A stretch of DNA of 61,505 nt from Marivita lacus (lineage in GTDB: Bacteria > Pseudomonadota > Alphaproteobacteria > Rhodobacterales > Rhodobacteraceae). The translations under genes were made by a program, and so were the position numbers. Where the stretch lies: the NCBI RefSeq assembly GCF_014637725.1, contig NZ_BMFC01000019.1, positions 1-61,505 on the forward strand, given 5' to 3'. Position 1 is the stretch's first letter, and each line of letters begins with the position of its first letter. Below are positions 8,482-17,025 of the stretch, one piece after another. Below the pieces are notes generated by a model, which was given only the letters and a program-made list of their open reading frames with translations, ran no database searches and was not told the DNA's origin.

Positions 8482-9308
8482 GGCGTTTTCTGCTGCGCAG
8501 ACCCCGGCCCACTTATGTCATGGGTGTCAGCTGGCCGCGCTCGGGCCATCACCTTCTGGTGCGCCTGATCAGGCTCTATTACGGCCCGAAATTCACCTAT
8601 TGCGGCTTTTACGGTCAGCCCGACTGTTGCGGTCAGACCCCTTGCGCGCGGGCGGGTATGATCCGCTATTCCAAGAACCACGATTTCGACGGCACCCTGC
8701 CACAGGACGAAGAACAGCGCCACCTGATCCAGACCCGTGCCTTCGCTCCCTCGGTGGTCTCCAACTTCGAGCTCTACCTGCGCGAGGGCGGCAGGGACGA
8801 TGCGGCCAGCTTTGCGCGCTTTGCCAGCGCACAATTTACAGCCTGGCGCGCGTTTCAGGACAAATGGGTCACGTCCGGGTTTGCCCGCACCCAGACCGTG
8901 ATTCCCTACGAGGCCCTGATCCGCGATCCCGCCACCGCGCTGACCTATGCCTTGTCGAGTTTCGGTGATACCACACCCGACCCGGCCCGCCTGCGCGCAG
9001 CCATCAGCGGGGTGGACGGCGAAGACGTGGCGCAGCGGCGCATCACACCGCGCCCCGGAAGCGGCGTCCATGCGCCCAGAGATGTGACGCAATTCCGTCA
9101 TTACGACGCCCATCTGTTCCGCCATCTGGACAAACTGCACCTGACCCGGCAGGAGGTGAACAGGATGTTCCGCCGCAATCTGGGTCGGGACGCCGCCGAG
9201 GCCAACATGCTTGCGCTGCAGGCCAGCCCATCGCTGGACGCGCTCGAGCGAATGATCCTCGGCTCACCTGAATATACTGCTCGGGGGCGCAGACTTCGGG
9301 CGGTCTGA
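8478..9308 (+). CDS. Sulfotransferase family protein
   Basis: A 276-residue soluble protein. The first strand-loop, VMGVSWPRSGHHLL (residues 14-27), fits the 5'-phosphosulfate binding loop that holds PAPS in sulfotransferases. The later PYEALIRDPATAL segment fits the 3'-phosphate binding region. I infer transfer of sulfate to the polysaccharide or its precursor. The ATG overlaps the preceding stop (ATGA), so it is translated with the GT4 gene. Upstream in-frame codons exist, but the coupling and the family N-terminus favour this start. A second sulfotransferase lies at 31632-32600. Confidence 0.8.
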   Translation: MRRFLLRRPRPTYVMGVSWPRSGHHLLVRLIRLYYGPKFTYCGFYGQPDCCGQTPCARAGMIRYSKNHDFDGTLPQDEEQRHLIQTRAFAPSVVSNFELYLREGGRDDAASFARFASAQFTAWRAFQDKWVTSGFARTQTVIPYEALIRDPATALTYALSSFGDTTPDPARLRAAISGVDGEDVAQRRITPRPGSGVHAPRDVTQFRHYDAHLFRHLDKLHLTRQEVNRMFRRNLGRDAAEANMLALQASPSLDALERMILGSPEYTARGRRLRAV

Positions 9309-9331
9309 TCTGACCTGTAAGAGTGTGCGCC

Positions 9332-10765
9332 ATGGCTGATCCCGACCTTCCCCTCATCACCCCGGTTCTGCTCTGCGGAGGCTCGGGCACCCGGCTCTGG
9401 CCGCTGTCGCGCAAGAGCTACCCCAAGCAATTCGCGCAGTTCCTGGGCGAAGAGAGCCTGTTCCAGGAGGCCGCCAAGCGCGTGTCCGGCGACGGGTTCG
9501 CCGCACCCGTGGCGGTCACCGGCGACGGGTTCCGCTTTATCGTCGCCGAACAGCTGGATCATTGCGGCATCCGCGCCGCGGGCATCCTGATCGAACCCGA
9601 GGGGCGCAACACCGCGCCTGCCGCGGCGGCTGCCGCCCTTCACCTGGCGCAGACCAATCCGCAGGCGCTCATGCTGCTGGTGCCCGCCGATCACGCCATT
9701 CCCGATGCGCAGGGCTTCCGCGACGCGGTGAAAACCGGCGCGCGCGCCGCCGTTCAGGGCCAGATCGTGACCTTCGGCATCCAGCCGACGCGGGCTGAGA
9801 CCGGCTATGGCTGGCTCGAGGCCGGGGAAGAGACCCATCCCGGCGTGAACGCGCTGGCGCGCTTCATCGAAAAGCCGGACCAGGCCAAGGCAGAGACGCT
9901 TTTTGCCGATGACCGCTACCTCTGGAACGCCGGGGTGTTCCTGACCCGCGCCGACACGCTGATCGCCGCCTTTGAGGACCACGCCCCCGACATCCTCGAG
10001 GGCACCCGCGCCGCGATGGAGGCCGCCACCCCCGATCTGGGGTTCCTGCGCATCGACGCGACCCTTTGGGGGCAGGTGCGGGCGGAATCGCTCGATTACG
10101 CGGTGATGGAGCAGGCGAGAGACGTCAGCGTCGTGCGGTTCTGCGGCGGCTGGTCCGATCTGGGCAGCTGGGAAGCGGTCTGGCAGGAAAGCCCGCAGGA
10201 CGAGAGCGGCAACGCGCTGGCGGGTCTCGCGACGGCGATCGATTGCGAGAACACGCTCTTGCGGTCGGAGTCGGACGAGATCGAACTGGTGGGCATCGGG
10301 CTCAAGAACGTGGTCGCCGTGGCGATGCGCGACGCGGTGCTGGTGGCGGACCTGACCGACAGCCAGAGCGTGCGCCGCGCGGTCGACACGCTCAAGGCGC
10401 GCGGTGCCAAACAGGCGGTGCAACTGCCCGTCGATCACCGCCCCTGGGGCTGGTTCGAGACGCTCATTCTGGCGGACCGCTTCCAGGTGAAACGCATCCA
10501 TGTGCATCCCGGTGCTGCGCTGTCGCTGCAAAGCCATGTGCACCGCTCCGAGCATTGGATCGTGGTGGCGGGCACGGCAAAGGTCACCGTGGACAACGAG
10601 GTGCGCCTGCTGACCGAGAACCAGTCGGTCTATATTCCCTTGGGCGCGGTGCACCGGATGGAGAACCCCGGCAAGGTGCCCATGGTGCTGATCGAGGTGC
10701 AGACCGGGACCTATCTGGGTGAGGACGACATCATCCGCTACGAGGACATCTATTCCCGCAGTTGA
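9332..10765 (+). CDS. manC: Mannose-1-phosphate guanylyltransferase / mannose-6-phosphate isomerase
   Basis: Makes GDP-mannose from mannose 1-phosphate and GTP; the C-terminal cupin is the type II phosphomannose isomerase. From the ATG at 9332 it has 477 residues. The pyrophosphorylase signature GGSGTRLWPLSRKSYPKQF covers 16-34 and FIEKPD follows later. The isomerase part (about 350-477) has RPWGWFETL, QSHVHRSEHW and YIPLGAVHRMENPG. A GTG nine bases upstream is a possible alternative start. It is the last gene of the gmd-GT4-sulfotransferase-manC run and feeds gmd. Confidence 0.95.
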   Translation: MADPDLPLITPVLLCGGSGTRLWPLSRKSYPKQFAQFLGEESLFQEAAKRVSGDGFAAPVAVTGDGFRFIVAEQLDHCGIRAAGILIEPEGRNTAPAAAAAALHLAQTNPQALMLLVPADHAIPDAQGFRDAVKTGARAAVQGQIVTFGIQPTRAETGYGWLEAGEETHPGVNALARFIEKPDQAKAETLFADDRYLWNAGVFLTRADTLIAAFEDHAPDILEGTRAAMEAATPDLGFLRIDATLWGQVRAESLDYAVMEQARDVSVVRFCGGWSDLGSWEAVWQESPQDESGNALAGLATAIDCENTLLRSESDEIELVGIGLKNVVAVAMRDAVLVADLTDSQSVRRAVDTLKARGAKQAVQLPVDHRPWGWFETLILADRFQVKRIHVHPGAALSLQSHVHRSEHWIVVAGTAKVTVDNEVRLLTENQSVYIPLGAVHRMENPGKVPMVLIEVQTGTYLGEDDIIRYEDIYSRS

Positions 10766-10774
10766 TCAGGGGCA

Positions 10775-10815
10775 CGTTTCCATCAACGGAAACGGTCGGA
10801 CGCGTTGACGCGTCC
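10775..10815. terminator. Two hairpins between convergent genes
   Basis: CGTTTCC (10775-10781) pairs with GGAAACG (10788-10794). GGACGCG (10798-10804) pairs with CGCGTCC (10809-10815) across a TTGA loop. They sit between manC (plus) and the phosphomannomutase (minus, ending at 10817) and probably end transcription from both sides. There is no T-run, so intrinsic termination is not certain. Confidence 0.5.
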
Positions 10816-10816
10816 G

Positions 10817-12193
10817 TCACCCCAAGCGCTGCGACACCGCCTCAAGCGTCTCGCGCATCAAGGCCTCCGCCCGCGTCCCGCTTTCCGCCTCGGCATAACA
10901 GCGAAACTCCGGCGCATTGCCCGAAGGCCGCAGGTGGATCACGGTCTCGTCGGCAAAGGACACCCGCAGCCCGTCGGTGAGGTCCACACCCGTCTCAGCC
11001 GCCCGTCCGGCAAAGAACGCGGCCCGCGCACGCGGATCCCCGGTCAGTTCCGCGATGAAGGTGTGCGACGCCTCTGTCGGAATACCCGCGATCCGGTCGG
11101 CGGCGGTAAAGCGCGGCGGCAGATCAGAGACCAAGTCTGCCAAACTCACCTCTTTCGCCCGCGCCATCGCCAAGGGTGCGACGATGGGCAAGAGGCAATC
11201 GCGGGTCATCAGAGGGGCAAGTTTGCCTGCGGGACCCTCCGCCTCGAACCCCAGAAGAAACCCGCCATTTGCCTCGTAGCCCACCACGCGCCCCCCTGCC
11301 GCTTCCATTGCGGCGATGACGTATGGCGAGCCGATCTTCGTGCGGATGACAGACCCGAACCCCATCTGGTCCACCATCGTGTTCGACGAGACCGGCGTGC
11401 AGATCACATCCGCCCCCAGCATCCGCGCCACCAGGGGACCCAGCACATCGCCCGGCACCAGCGCACCCGAGGCATCCACCACCATCGGACGGTCGGCATC
11501 GCCATCGGTGGACACCAGCGCATCGAGCGCGTGTTCCGCGCACCAGGCCTTCAGCATCTCGCGCGTGTCCGCATCCACCGCCTCGGTATCGACCGGGATG
11601 AAGTGATCGGCCCGCGCCAGCCGGACGATATCGGCTCCCATCTGTCCCAAGACATCTACCATCGCATCGCGGGCCACTGAAGAATGCTCGTAGACGCCGA
11701 TGCGCAGGCCGGTCAAAGCCTGCGGGCCGAACGCATCGACATAGCGCGCCACGTAAGCGGGCAGCGCGCCCGCTTCGCGCAGCAAATCCCCGGTTTCCGC
11801 CGCAACAGAGCCTGATCCCAGCGCCGCCATGATCGCCTCTTCATCGGATTTCGCGATCTCTCCGTCGGGCAGGTAGAATTTCAGCCCGTTGCGATCCGCC
11901 GGGATATGGCTGCCCGTCACCATGATCGCCGCCTGCCCCGCTCCCATGGAGGCCAGCGCCAGCGCCGGTGTCGGCAGCACGCCGTGATCGACAGCCCGCA
12001 GCCCCATGTTCCGCACCGCTCGGGTCACCGCCGCCGCGATGGTCGGCGACGAAGCGCGCAGATCCTGCCCCACATGCACCGCGCCACCATGCGGACAGGC
12101 GACAAGAAATGCCCGCGTATAACCCGTGACCAGATCGTCGGTCAGTTCCGTGACAAGGCCACGCAGGCCGCTGGTGCCGAATTTGGGGGGCAT
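10817..12193 (-). CDS. manB: Phosphomannomutase (alpha-D-phosphohexomutase family)
   Basis: Interconverts mannose 6-phosphate and mannose 1-phosphate, feeding ManC. From the chosen ATG at 12193 it has 458 residues. The phosphoserine loop is TGSHIP, with Ser at residue 95. The metal loop DGDADRP, the sugar loop GYEANGGF and the phosphate-binding RPSGNAPEFRCY follow in family order. The start is supported by AAGGA about 9 nt upstream and by the usual N-terminus FGTSGLRG; the in-frame extension to 12373 runs through an inverted repeat and is not credible. It converges on manC, although the two act in one pathway. Some members also accept glucose, so specificity is inferred from context. Confidence 0.9.
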   Translation of the reverse strand: MPPKFGTSGLRGLVTELTDDLVTGYTRAFLVACPHGGAVHVGQDLRASSPTIAAAVTRAVRNMGLRAVDHGVLPTPALALASMGAGQAAIMVTGSHIPADRNGLKFYLPDGEIAKSDEEAIMAALGSGSVAAETGDLLREAGALPAYVARYVDAFGPQALTGLRIGVYEHSSVARDAMVDVLGQMGADIVRLARADHFIPVDTEAVDADTREMLKAWCAEHALDALVSTDGDADRPMVVDASGALVPGDVLGPLVARMLGADVICTPVSSNTMVDQMGFGSVIRTKIGSPYVIAAMEAAGGRVVGYEANGGFLLGFEAEGPAGKLAPLMTRDCLLPIVAPLAMARAKEVSLADLVSDLPPRFTAADRIAGIPTEASHTFIAELTGDPRARAAFFAGRAAETGVDLTDGLRVSFADETVIHLRPSGNAPEFRCYAEAESGTRAEALMRETLEAVSQRLG

Positions 12194-12293
12194 GTCGTCT
12201 GTCCTTGTCACTTGGAGTGTCGCCCGCAGGTATGCCCTTGGCAGCGGGCGGCGCGCAAGACGGACCGTGGTTTTCGTGGCGCAGGTCGCGTTG

Positions 12294-12362
12294 GCATATT
12301 TAAGAAAAGAAGAAGCACAGGAACAGCACACCACCCCCTGTTTCTTCTTTTTCCAAATATGC
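12294..12362. repeat. Long imperfect inverted repeat
   Basis: Left arm 12294-12321 begins GCATATTTAAGAAAAGAAGA. Right arm 12337-12362 ends TTTTTCCAAATATGC. The arms pair over about 24 of 27 positions with a 15-nt loop. It lies in the 276-bp gap between phosphomannomutase (leftward) and the DUF2793 gene (rightward). It looks like an A/T-rich bidirectional terminator, yet both neighbours are transcribed away from it. Confidence 0.6.
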
Positions 12363-12469
12363 ATGCACGGCACCCGCCCCCCGGCGCAACGCCCGCAGGA
12401 CTCACACCCCGTTCACCAAACCGCCCCTAGCGTCCCGCGCATCCTCGGATCGCTGAAAGGGCCTGCCCG

Positions 12470-13546
12470 ATGTCACAAACCTCTCCCCTCCTGTCGCTGC
12501 CCTATATCCAGCCGGCGCAGGCGCAGAAACATGTCACCCATAACGAGGCTTTGCGCAGGCTCGATGCGCTGGTGCAACTTTCGGTCGAAAGCCGGGCTCT
12601 GACCGAGCCACCCACCAGCACCGGCGAGGGCGCGCGGTTCATCGTGGCCACCGGGGCCAGCGGCGAGTGGGCCGGACAGGACCATGCGATTGCGCTGAAC
12701 GCGGGGGGAGCGTGGCTTTTCCTTCCGCCCAACACAGGCTGGCAGGCCTGGGTCGCGGATGAGGGCACACAGGTGGTCTGGCAGGACGGGCTGTGGCAGG
12801 CGCAGTCAGGAGGCACCCTGCCCGACCGGCTGGGGCTGGGCACCAGTGCCGATCCAGTCAACCGGCTCAGCGTCGCATCCCCCGCCACCTTGCTCACCCA
12901 TGAAGGCGCCGGGCACCAGCTCAAACTGAACAAGGCCGCCAGCACCGACACGGCCAGCCTGCTGTTCCAGACGAACTGGAGCGGTCATGCCGAGATGGGG
13001 CTCGCGGGGGAAGACGCGTTTTCGATCAAGGTGAGCGACGGAACCACATGGACCACGGCGCTGTCGTTCGATCCCGCCACGGGTGCCGCCAGCGGTGCCG
13101 CCGTCAGCTCCGGGCCAGAGGAGAGCAATCCGGACGCCTTGCTGCGCGTAGGTGATGGCTATCTCAAGGGCACGATCCTCGGCACCGTGGCCCACAACAG
13201 CAATGGCGTGCCCACGGGTGGCGTGATCGAGCGCGGTGCAAACGCCAATGGCGGTTATGTGCGCTTTGCCGATGGCACGCAGATCTGCACCAGCCCGGAC
13301 ATTCCCACGGGGCCGATCAACAACCAGGCCGGGGCGCTGTGGCAGTCGAACCACCTCGCCTGGACCTTTCCGGCACCCTTCGCGACGGGCTTGCCGCCGG
13401 TGCTGAACGGCGAAAGCGGCAACACGGGCGCCTGGCCTACATTCGCGCCGCACGGAGTTCTGTCGACCGGGCTGAAGGCGACGGCCCTCATCCAGATCAC
13501 CGTGGGGCTGACCCTGCGGCTCTGTGCGATCGGGCGGTGGGCCTGA
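12470..13546 (+). CDS. DUF2793 domain protein
   Basis: A 358-residue protein. The N-terminus, with LPYIQPAQAQKHVTHNEALRRLDALVQLSV (residues 10-39), is the hallmark of DUF2793, found mainly in Rhodobacterales and often near phage tail or surface-structure genes. The centre has AWLFLPPNTGWQAWV and the C-terminal half resembles a tail-fibre-like beta-rich segment. No signal peptide is visible. It stands alone between the phosphomannomutase and the rhamnose operon, with which it converges. A role on the cell surface or in a phage-derived structure is possible, but nothing here proves it. Confidence 0.75.
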   Translation: MSQTSPLLSLPYIQPAQAQKHVTHNEALRRLDALVQLSVESRALTEPPTSTGEGARFIVATGASGEWAGQDHAIALNAGGAWLFLPPNTGWQAWVADEGTQVVWQDGLWQAQSGGTLPDRLGLGTSADPVNRLSVASPATLLTHEGAGHQLKLNKAASTDTASLLFQTNWSGHAEMGLAGEDAFSIKVSDGTTWTTALSFDPATGAASGAAVSSGPEESNPDALLRVGDGYLKGTILGTVAHNSNGVPTGGVIERGANANGGYVRFADGTQICTSPDIPTGPINNQAGALWQSNHLAWTFPAPFATGLPPVLNGESGNTGAWPTFAPHGVLSTGLKATALIQITVGLTLRLCAIGRWA

Positions 13547-13571
13547 CGGGATCACCCCGAACCTCTCGTAA

Positions 13572-13618
13572 CCTTTCCTTATCCGAATCGCCTCAGCGTG
13601 GCGGGTGGTCCGGAAAGG
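13572..13618. terminator. Possible stem-loop between convergent genes
   Basis: CCTTTCC at 13572-13578 can pair with GGAAAGG at 13612-13618 across a 33-nt loop that has further G/C pairing potential. It is placed between the DUF2793 stop and the rmlA stop, where a bidirectional terminator would be expected. Confidence 0.3.
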
Positions 13619-13624
13619 GACGGC

Positions 13625-14500
13625 TCAGCCCTCGTTCAGCAGGCCGAGCAGGTACGCGCCATAGCCGTTCTTGCCGAACATCTCGGCGCGGGCGCGCAGG
13701 GCGTCGTCGTCGATCCAGCCCTGGTGATAGGCGATCTCGTCGGGGCTGCCGATCTGCTGGCCCTGCCGGTCCGACAGCGTGCGCACGAAATTCCCGGCAT
13801 CCAGCAGCGACCCGTGCGTGCCGGTGTCGAGCCAGGCATAGCCGCGCCCCATCAGTTCCACGCTCAGCTGCCCGTCGTCGAGGTAGCTTTCGAGAAGCGC
13901 CGTGATCTCCAGCTCGCCGCGCTCTGACGGCTGCACCTGTGCCGCGCGCGCAGGGGCCGTCCCGTCGAGGAAATAAAGCCCCGTGACCGCGTAGGGAGAG
14001 GGCGCTTTGGCGGGCTTCTCGATGATCTGCCGCACCGTACCGTCCGCGCCGAACTCCACCACGCCGTAGCGTTCGGGATCGGCGACGCGATAGCCAAAGA
14101 CGGTGCCGCCTGTGACCGTCGCATCGGCGCTGGCCAGAACCTCGGGCAAGCCGTGACCGAAAAAGATGTTGTCGCCCAGCACCATCGCCGACGGGCTGCC
14201 ATCAAGGAAATCCTTGGCCAGCAGATAGGCCTGCGCCAGCCCGTCAGGCGAGGGCTGCGCGATATAGGTGAAACTCAGCCCCCATTGCGACCCGTCGCCC
14301 AGCAGGCGCTGGAACTGGTCCTGATCCTGCGGCGTGGTGATGATCGCGATCTCGCGGATGCCCGCCAGCATCAGCACCGAGAGCGGATAATAGATCATCG
14401 GCTTGTCGTAGAGCGGCAAGAGCTGTTTCGACAGCCCCATGGTGATCGGGTAGAGCCGGGTGCCCGACCCGCCTGCGAGGATGATGCCTTTTCTGCTCAT
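13625..14500 (-). CDS. rmlA: Glucose-1-phosphate thymidylyltransferase (RmlA)
   Basis: First enzyme of dTDP-L-rhamnose synthesis: glucose 1-phosphate plus dTTP gives dTDP-glucose. At 291 residues it has the usual length. Motifs are GGSGTRLYPITMGLSKQLLP (10-29), YDKPMIYYPLSVLMLAGI, LGDNIFFG and EKPAKAPSPYAVTGLYFLD. The ATG overlaps the rmlD stop by 4 nt. It is the last gene of the run repA-rmlC-rmlB-rmlD-rmlA, all on the minus strand with overlaps or short gaps. Confidence 0.97.
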   Translation of the reverse strand: MSRKGIILAGGSGTRLYPITMGLSKQLLPLYDKPMIYYPLSVLMLAGIREIAIITTPQDQDQFQRLLGDGSQWGLSFTYIAQPSPDGLAQAYLLAKDFLDGSPSAMVLGDNIFFGHGLPEVLASADATVTGGTVFGYRVADPERYGVVEFGADGTVRQIIEKPAKAPSPYAVTGLYFLDGTAPARAAQVQPSERGELEITALLESYLDDGQLSVELMGRGYAWLDTGTHGSLLDAGNFVRTLSDRQGQQIGSPDEIAYHQGWIDDDALRARAEMFGKNGYGAYLLGLLNEG

Positions 14501-15336
14501 GCGCCCAAATCCTTCAAAACAGCGGCCAGCCCCGCTTTCCAGTCGGCAGGTGTAATTCCGAAATCCGACGCCAGCCTGGCGCAGTCGAGCCGGGAATTGA
14601 GCGGGCGGGTTGCGGGCGTCGGATAGTCCGAGGACGGAATGCCCGTCACCGTCACATCGCGCCCGGCCCGGGAGAAGATCTCGCGCGCGAAGCCCGCCCA
14701 GCTGGCATGTGGCTCCCCGGCGTAATGATAGGTGCCGCCCGCTGCGCCAGTCTGCATATGTTCGGCCAGCGCCAGCAATGTGGCGGCAATATCCGCCGCC
14801 GGGGTCGGTCCACCGATCTGGTCCTCCACCACGTTGAGCGCATCGCGTGTTTCACTGAGACGCAGCATGGTCTTCACGAAATTCGCGCCCTGCGCCGAAA
14901 ACACCCAAGAGCAGCGCAGGATGATGTGCCGTGCACCTGACGCACGGATCGCCTGTTCACCCGCCAGCTTGGTGCGGCCATAGGCGTTTTGCGGTGCAAC
15001 AGGGTCTGTTTCCTGCCAGGGCTGCGTGCCGCTGCCGTCGAACACGTAATCGGTCGAGATGTGCAGGAACGGGATATCCAGATGCGCACAGGCCCCCGCC
15101 ATCGCACCGGGGGCGGCGGCATTGACGACCAGCGCCAGCGCCTCGTCCTCTTCGGCACGGTCGACACCCGTATAGGCCGCGGCATTGATCACCACGTGGG
15201 GTTTGAGATCCGCGATCACCGCCGCACAGCCCTGCGGGTCAGACAGGTCCGCCCTGTCGCGCCCCAGGGCGGTGACCTCCGCCTGCCGCTGCAATTCCGT
15301 GGCCACCTGGCCGGTTGCGCCAAAGACGAGGATCAT
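14497..15336 (-). CDS. rmlD: dTDP-4-dehydrorhamnose reductase (RmlD)
   Basis: Last step of dTDP-L-rhamnose synthesis, NAD(P)H-dependent. From the ATG at 15336 it has 279 residues and starts MILVFGATGQVATEL, the SDR nucleotide motif. The catalytic Tyr-x3-Lys lies in AYGRTKLAGE at about 119-123, and HISTDYVFDG precedes it. A GTG at 15345 gives three extra residues and is possible. The 88-bp gap to rmlB carries an inverted pair of REP-like palindromes, the only real break in this operon. Confidence 0.95.
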   Translation of the reverse strand: MILVFGATGQVATELQRQAEVTALGRDRADLSDPQGCAAVIADLKPHVVINAAAYTGVDRAEEDEALALVVNAAAPGAMAGACAHLDIPFLHISTDYVFDGSGTQPWQETDPVAPQNAYGRTKLAGEQAIRASGARHIILRCSWVFSAQGANFVKTMLRLSETRDALNVVEDQIGGPTPAADIAATLLALAEHMQTGAAGGTYHYAGEPHASWAGFAREIFSRAGRDVTVTGIPSSDYPTPATRPLNSRLDCARLASDFGITPADWKAGLAAVLKDLGA

Positions 15337-15348
15337 GGGTGCCACAGC

Positions 15349-15407
15349 GCCGGGCAGATGCCCGACCTACGCGTTTGCCGATCCTGTAGGCCGGGCATCT
15401 GCCCGGC
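15349..15407. repeat. Inverted pair of REP-like palindromes
   Basis: GCCGGGCAGATGCCCGACCT begins at 15349 and runs into ACG at 15371. The opposite-facing GTAGGCCGGGCATCTGCCCG begins at 15386 and ends at 15407. The two copies face each other in the 88-bp gap between rmlB and rmlD. Similar units lie at 6326-6392 and 28219-28240. They may stabilise or divide the operon transcript. Confidence 0.8.
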
Positions 15408-15424
15408 AGACCCGGCACACCCGA

Positions 15425-16465
15425 TCATGCGCCAACCCCCAGGCGCTGGCCCACACCGGCGCGCCCCTGCAGCGCCTGCCACCAATCGGGATGATCGAGA
15501 TACCAGCGCACTGTGCGCCGCAGCCCTTCTTCCAGCGTCACCGAGGGCCGCCAGCCCAGCTCTCCGCGCATGCGCGCAGGATCGATGGCGTAGCGCAGAT
15601 CATGTCCCGGACGGTCGGTCACGAAGGTGATCAGCCGCGCGTGCGGCGCACCTTCGGGGACCATCTCGTCCATCAGGGCACAGATCATGCGGACAAGGTC
15701 GATGTTGCGCGCCTCGTTCTCGCCGCCGATATTGTAGGATCGGCCCACCTGCCCCTTCGTGACCACCGTCAGCAACGCGTCGGCATGGTCCTCAACGAAC
15801 AGCCAGTCGCGCACGTTCTCACCCGCGCCGTAGACCGGGATCGGCTGGCCATGAAGCGCGTTGAGGATCACGACGGGCACCAGCTTTTCCGGAAAATGGT
15901 AGGGCCCGTAATTGTTCGAACAGTTCGACAGCACCACGGGCAGTCCATAGGTGTGCCACCACGCCCGCACCAGATGATCCGACGCCGCTTTCGACGCCGA
16001 ATAGGGCGAGCGCGGATCATAGGGTGTGTCCTCGGTGAATTGGCCTGTCGCGCCCAGAGACCCGAACACCTCGTCGGTCGAGATGTGGTGAAAGCGGAAC
16101 GCCTCTGGCGTGCCCTGTCGCTCCCAGTAACCCCGGACCGCCTGCAACAGCGTGTAGGTGCCCACCACATTGGTGTCGATGAACGCGCCGGGCCCGTCGA
16201 TCGACCGATCGACATGGGATTCCGCCGCCAGATGCATCACCGCATCGGGCGCGTGTTCCGTGAATACGGTCTCCAACAAGGCCGCATCGCGGATATCGCC
16301 GTGCACGAAGACATATCCCGGCGCGTCCGCCACGTCCGCCACATTGTCGAGGCAGGCCGCATAGGTCAGAGCATCGAGGTTCACCACCTCGTGCCCCTGT
16401 CCAATGGCTTGCCGCACCACCGCCGAGCCGATGAACCCGGCCCCTCCCGTCACCAACAGTTTCAC
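15425..16465 (-). CDS. rmlB: dTDP-glucose 4,6-dehydratase (RmlB)
   Basis: Converts dTDP-glucose to dTDP-4-keto-6-deoxyglucose. The 346-residue SDR protein has GGAGFIG at 7-13, [11 protein letters not shown], the active-site STDEVFG (Asp131-Glu132), Tyr155-Lys159 in YSASK, and [13 protein letters not shown]. The start is a GTG at 16465 that overlaps the rmlC stop (GTGA) and has GGAG upstream. An upstream in-frame extension would read into rmlC in another frame and is rejected. Confidence 0.96.
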   Translation of the reverse strand: MKLLVTGGAGFIGSAVVRQAIGQGHEVVNLDALTYAACLDNVADVADAPGYVFVHGDIRDAALLETVFTEHAPDAVMHLAAESHVDRSIDGPGAFIDTNVVGTYTLLQAVRGYWERQGTPEAFRFHHISTDEVFGSLGATGQFTEDTPYDPRSPYSASKAASDHLVRAWWHTYGLPVVLSNCSNNYGPYHFPEKLVPVVILNALHGQPIPVYGAGENVRDWLFVEDHADALLTVVTKGQVGRSYNIGGENEARNIDLVRMICALMDEMVPEGAPHARLITFVTDRPGHDLRYAIDPARMRGELGWRPSVTLEEGLRRTVRWYLDHPDWWQALQGRAGVGQRLGVGA

Positions 16466-17025
16466 GCGCCACTCCACTCGAACGGGCTGTCCAGATCGGC
16501 CAGTGCCGGGGCCTCTGCATCCTTGTCCGACAGGATCGGGGTGCCGGTCAAACCCCAATCGATGCCGACGGACTCCCAGTGCACCGCTCCCTCGGCCTCA
16601 GGCGCATAATACCCGGTGCATTTGTAGATGATCTCGGTGTCGGGGGCCCGCGTCACGAACCCGTGCGCAAAGCCCTCGGGCACCCAGAGCTGCCGCCCGT
16701 TCTCGGCCGAAAGGTCCACGCCCACCCAAGCCCCATAGGTCGGAGAGCCGCGCCTGATGTCCACCGCCACATCCCACAGCGCCCCGCGCCCGCAGCGCAC
16801 CAGCTTGCCCTGCCCGTGGGGTGGTGCCTGAAAGTGCAGACCCCGAATGGTGTTCACATCTGCCGAGAGCGAATGATTGTCCTGAACGAAGGCCGGGTCC
16901 ACCCCCGTGGCCTCCGCAAACCGCGCGGCGTTCCAGGTTTCCGCAAAGAACCCCCGCGCATCACCGAAGCGCCGCGGCGTCAGGATCAAAAGCCCCGCAA
17001 GAGCAGTTTGTTCAACATCCAGCAT
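16462..17025 (-). CDS. rmlC: dTDP-4-dehydrorhamnose 3,5-epimerase (RmlC)
   Basis: Epimerises dTDP-4-keto-6-deoxyglucose at C3 and C5. At 187 residues it has family length. The cupin core has IRGLHFQ with the catalytic His64, then [23 protein letters not shown] and [14 protein letters not shown]. Its ATG shares one base with the repA stop (TGATG), so it follows the replication initiator with no gap. Such coupling makes co-transcription of rhamnose synthesis with plasmid replication likely. Confidence 0.96.
   Translation of the reverse strand: MLDVEQTALAGLLILTPRRFGDARGFFAETWNAARFAEATGVDPAFVQDNHSLSADVNTIRGLHFQAPPHGQGKLVRCGRGALWDVAVDIRRGSPTYGAWVGVDLSAENGRQLWVPEGFAHGFVTRAPDTEIIYKCTGYYAPEAEGAVHWESVGIDWGLTGTPILSDKDAEAPALADLDSPFEWSGA

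Noticed and set aside
12292-12308. TTGGCATATTT as a sigma-54 element
   Set aside because: The required GC at N10 after GG is absent (AA instead).
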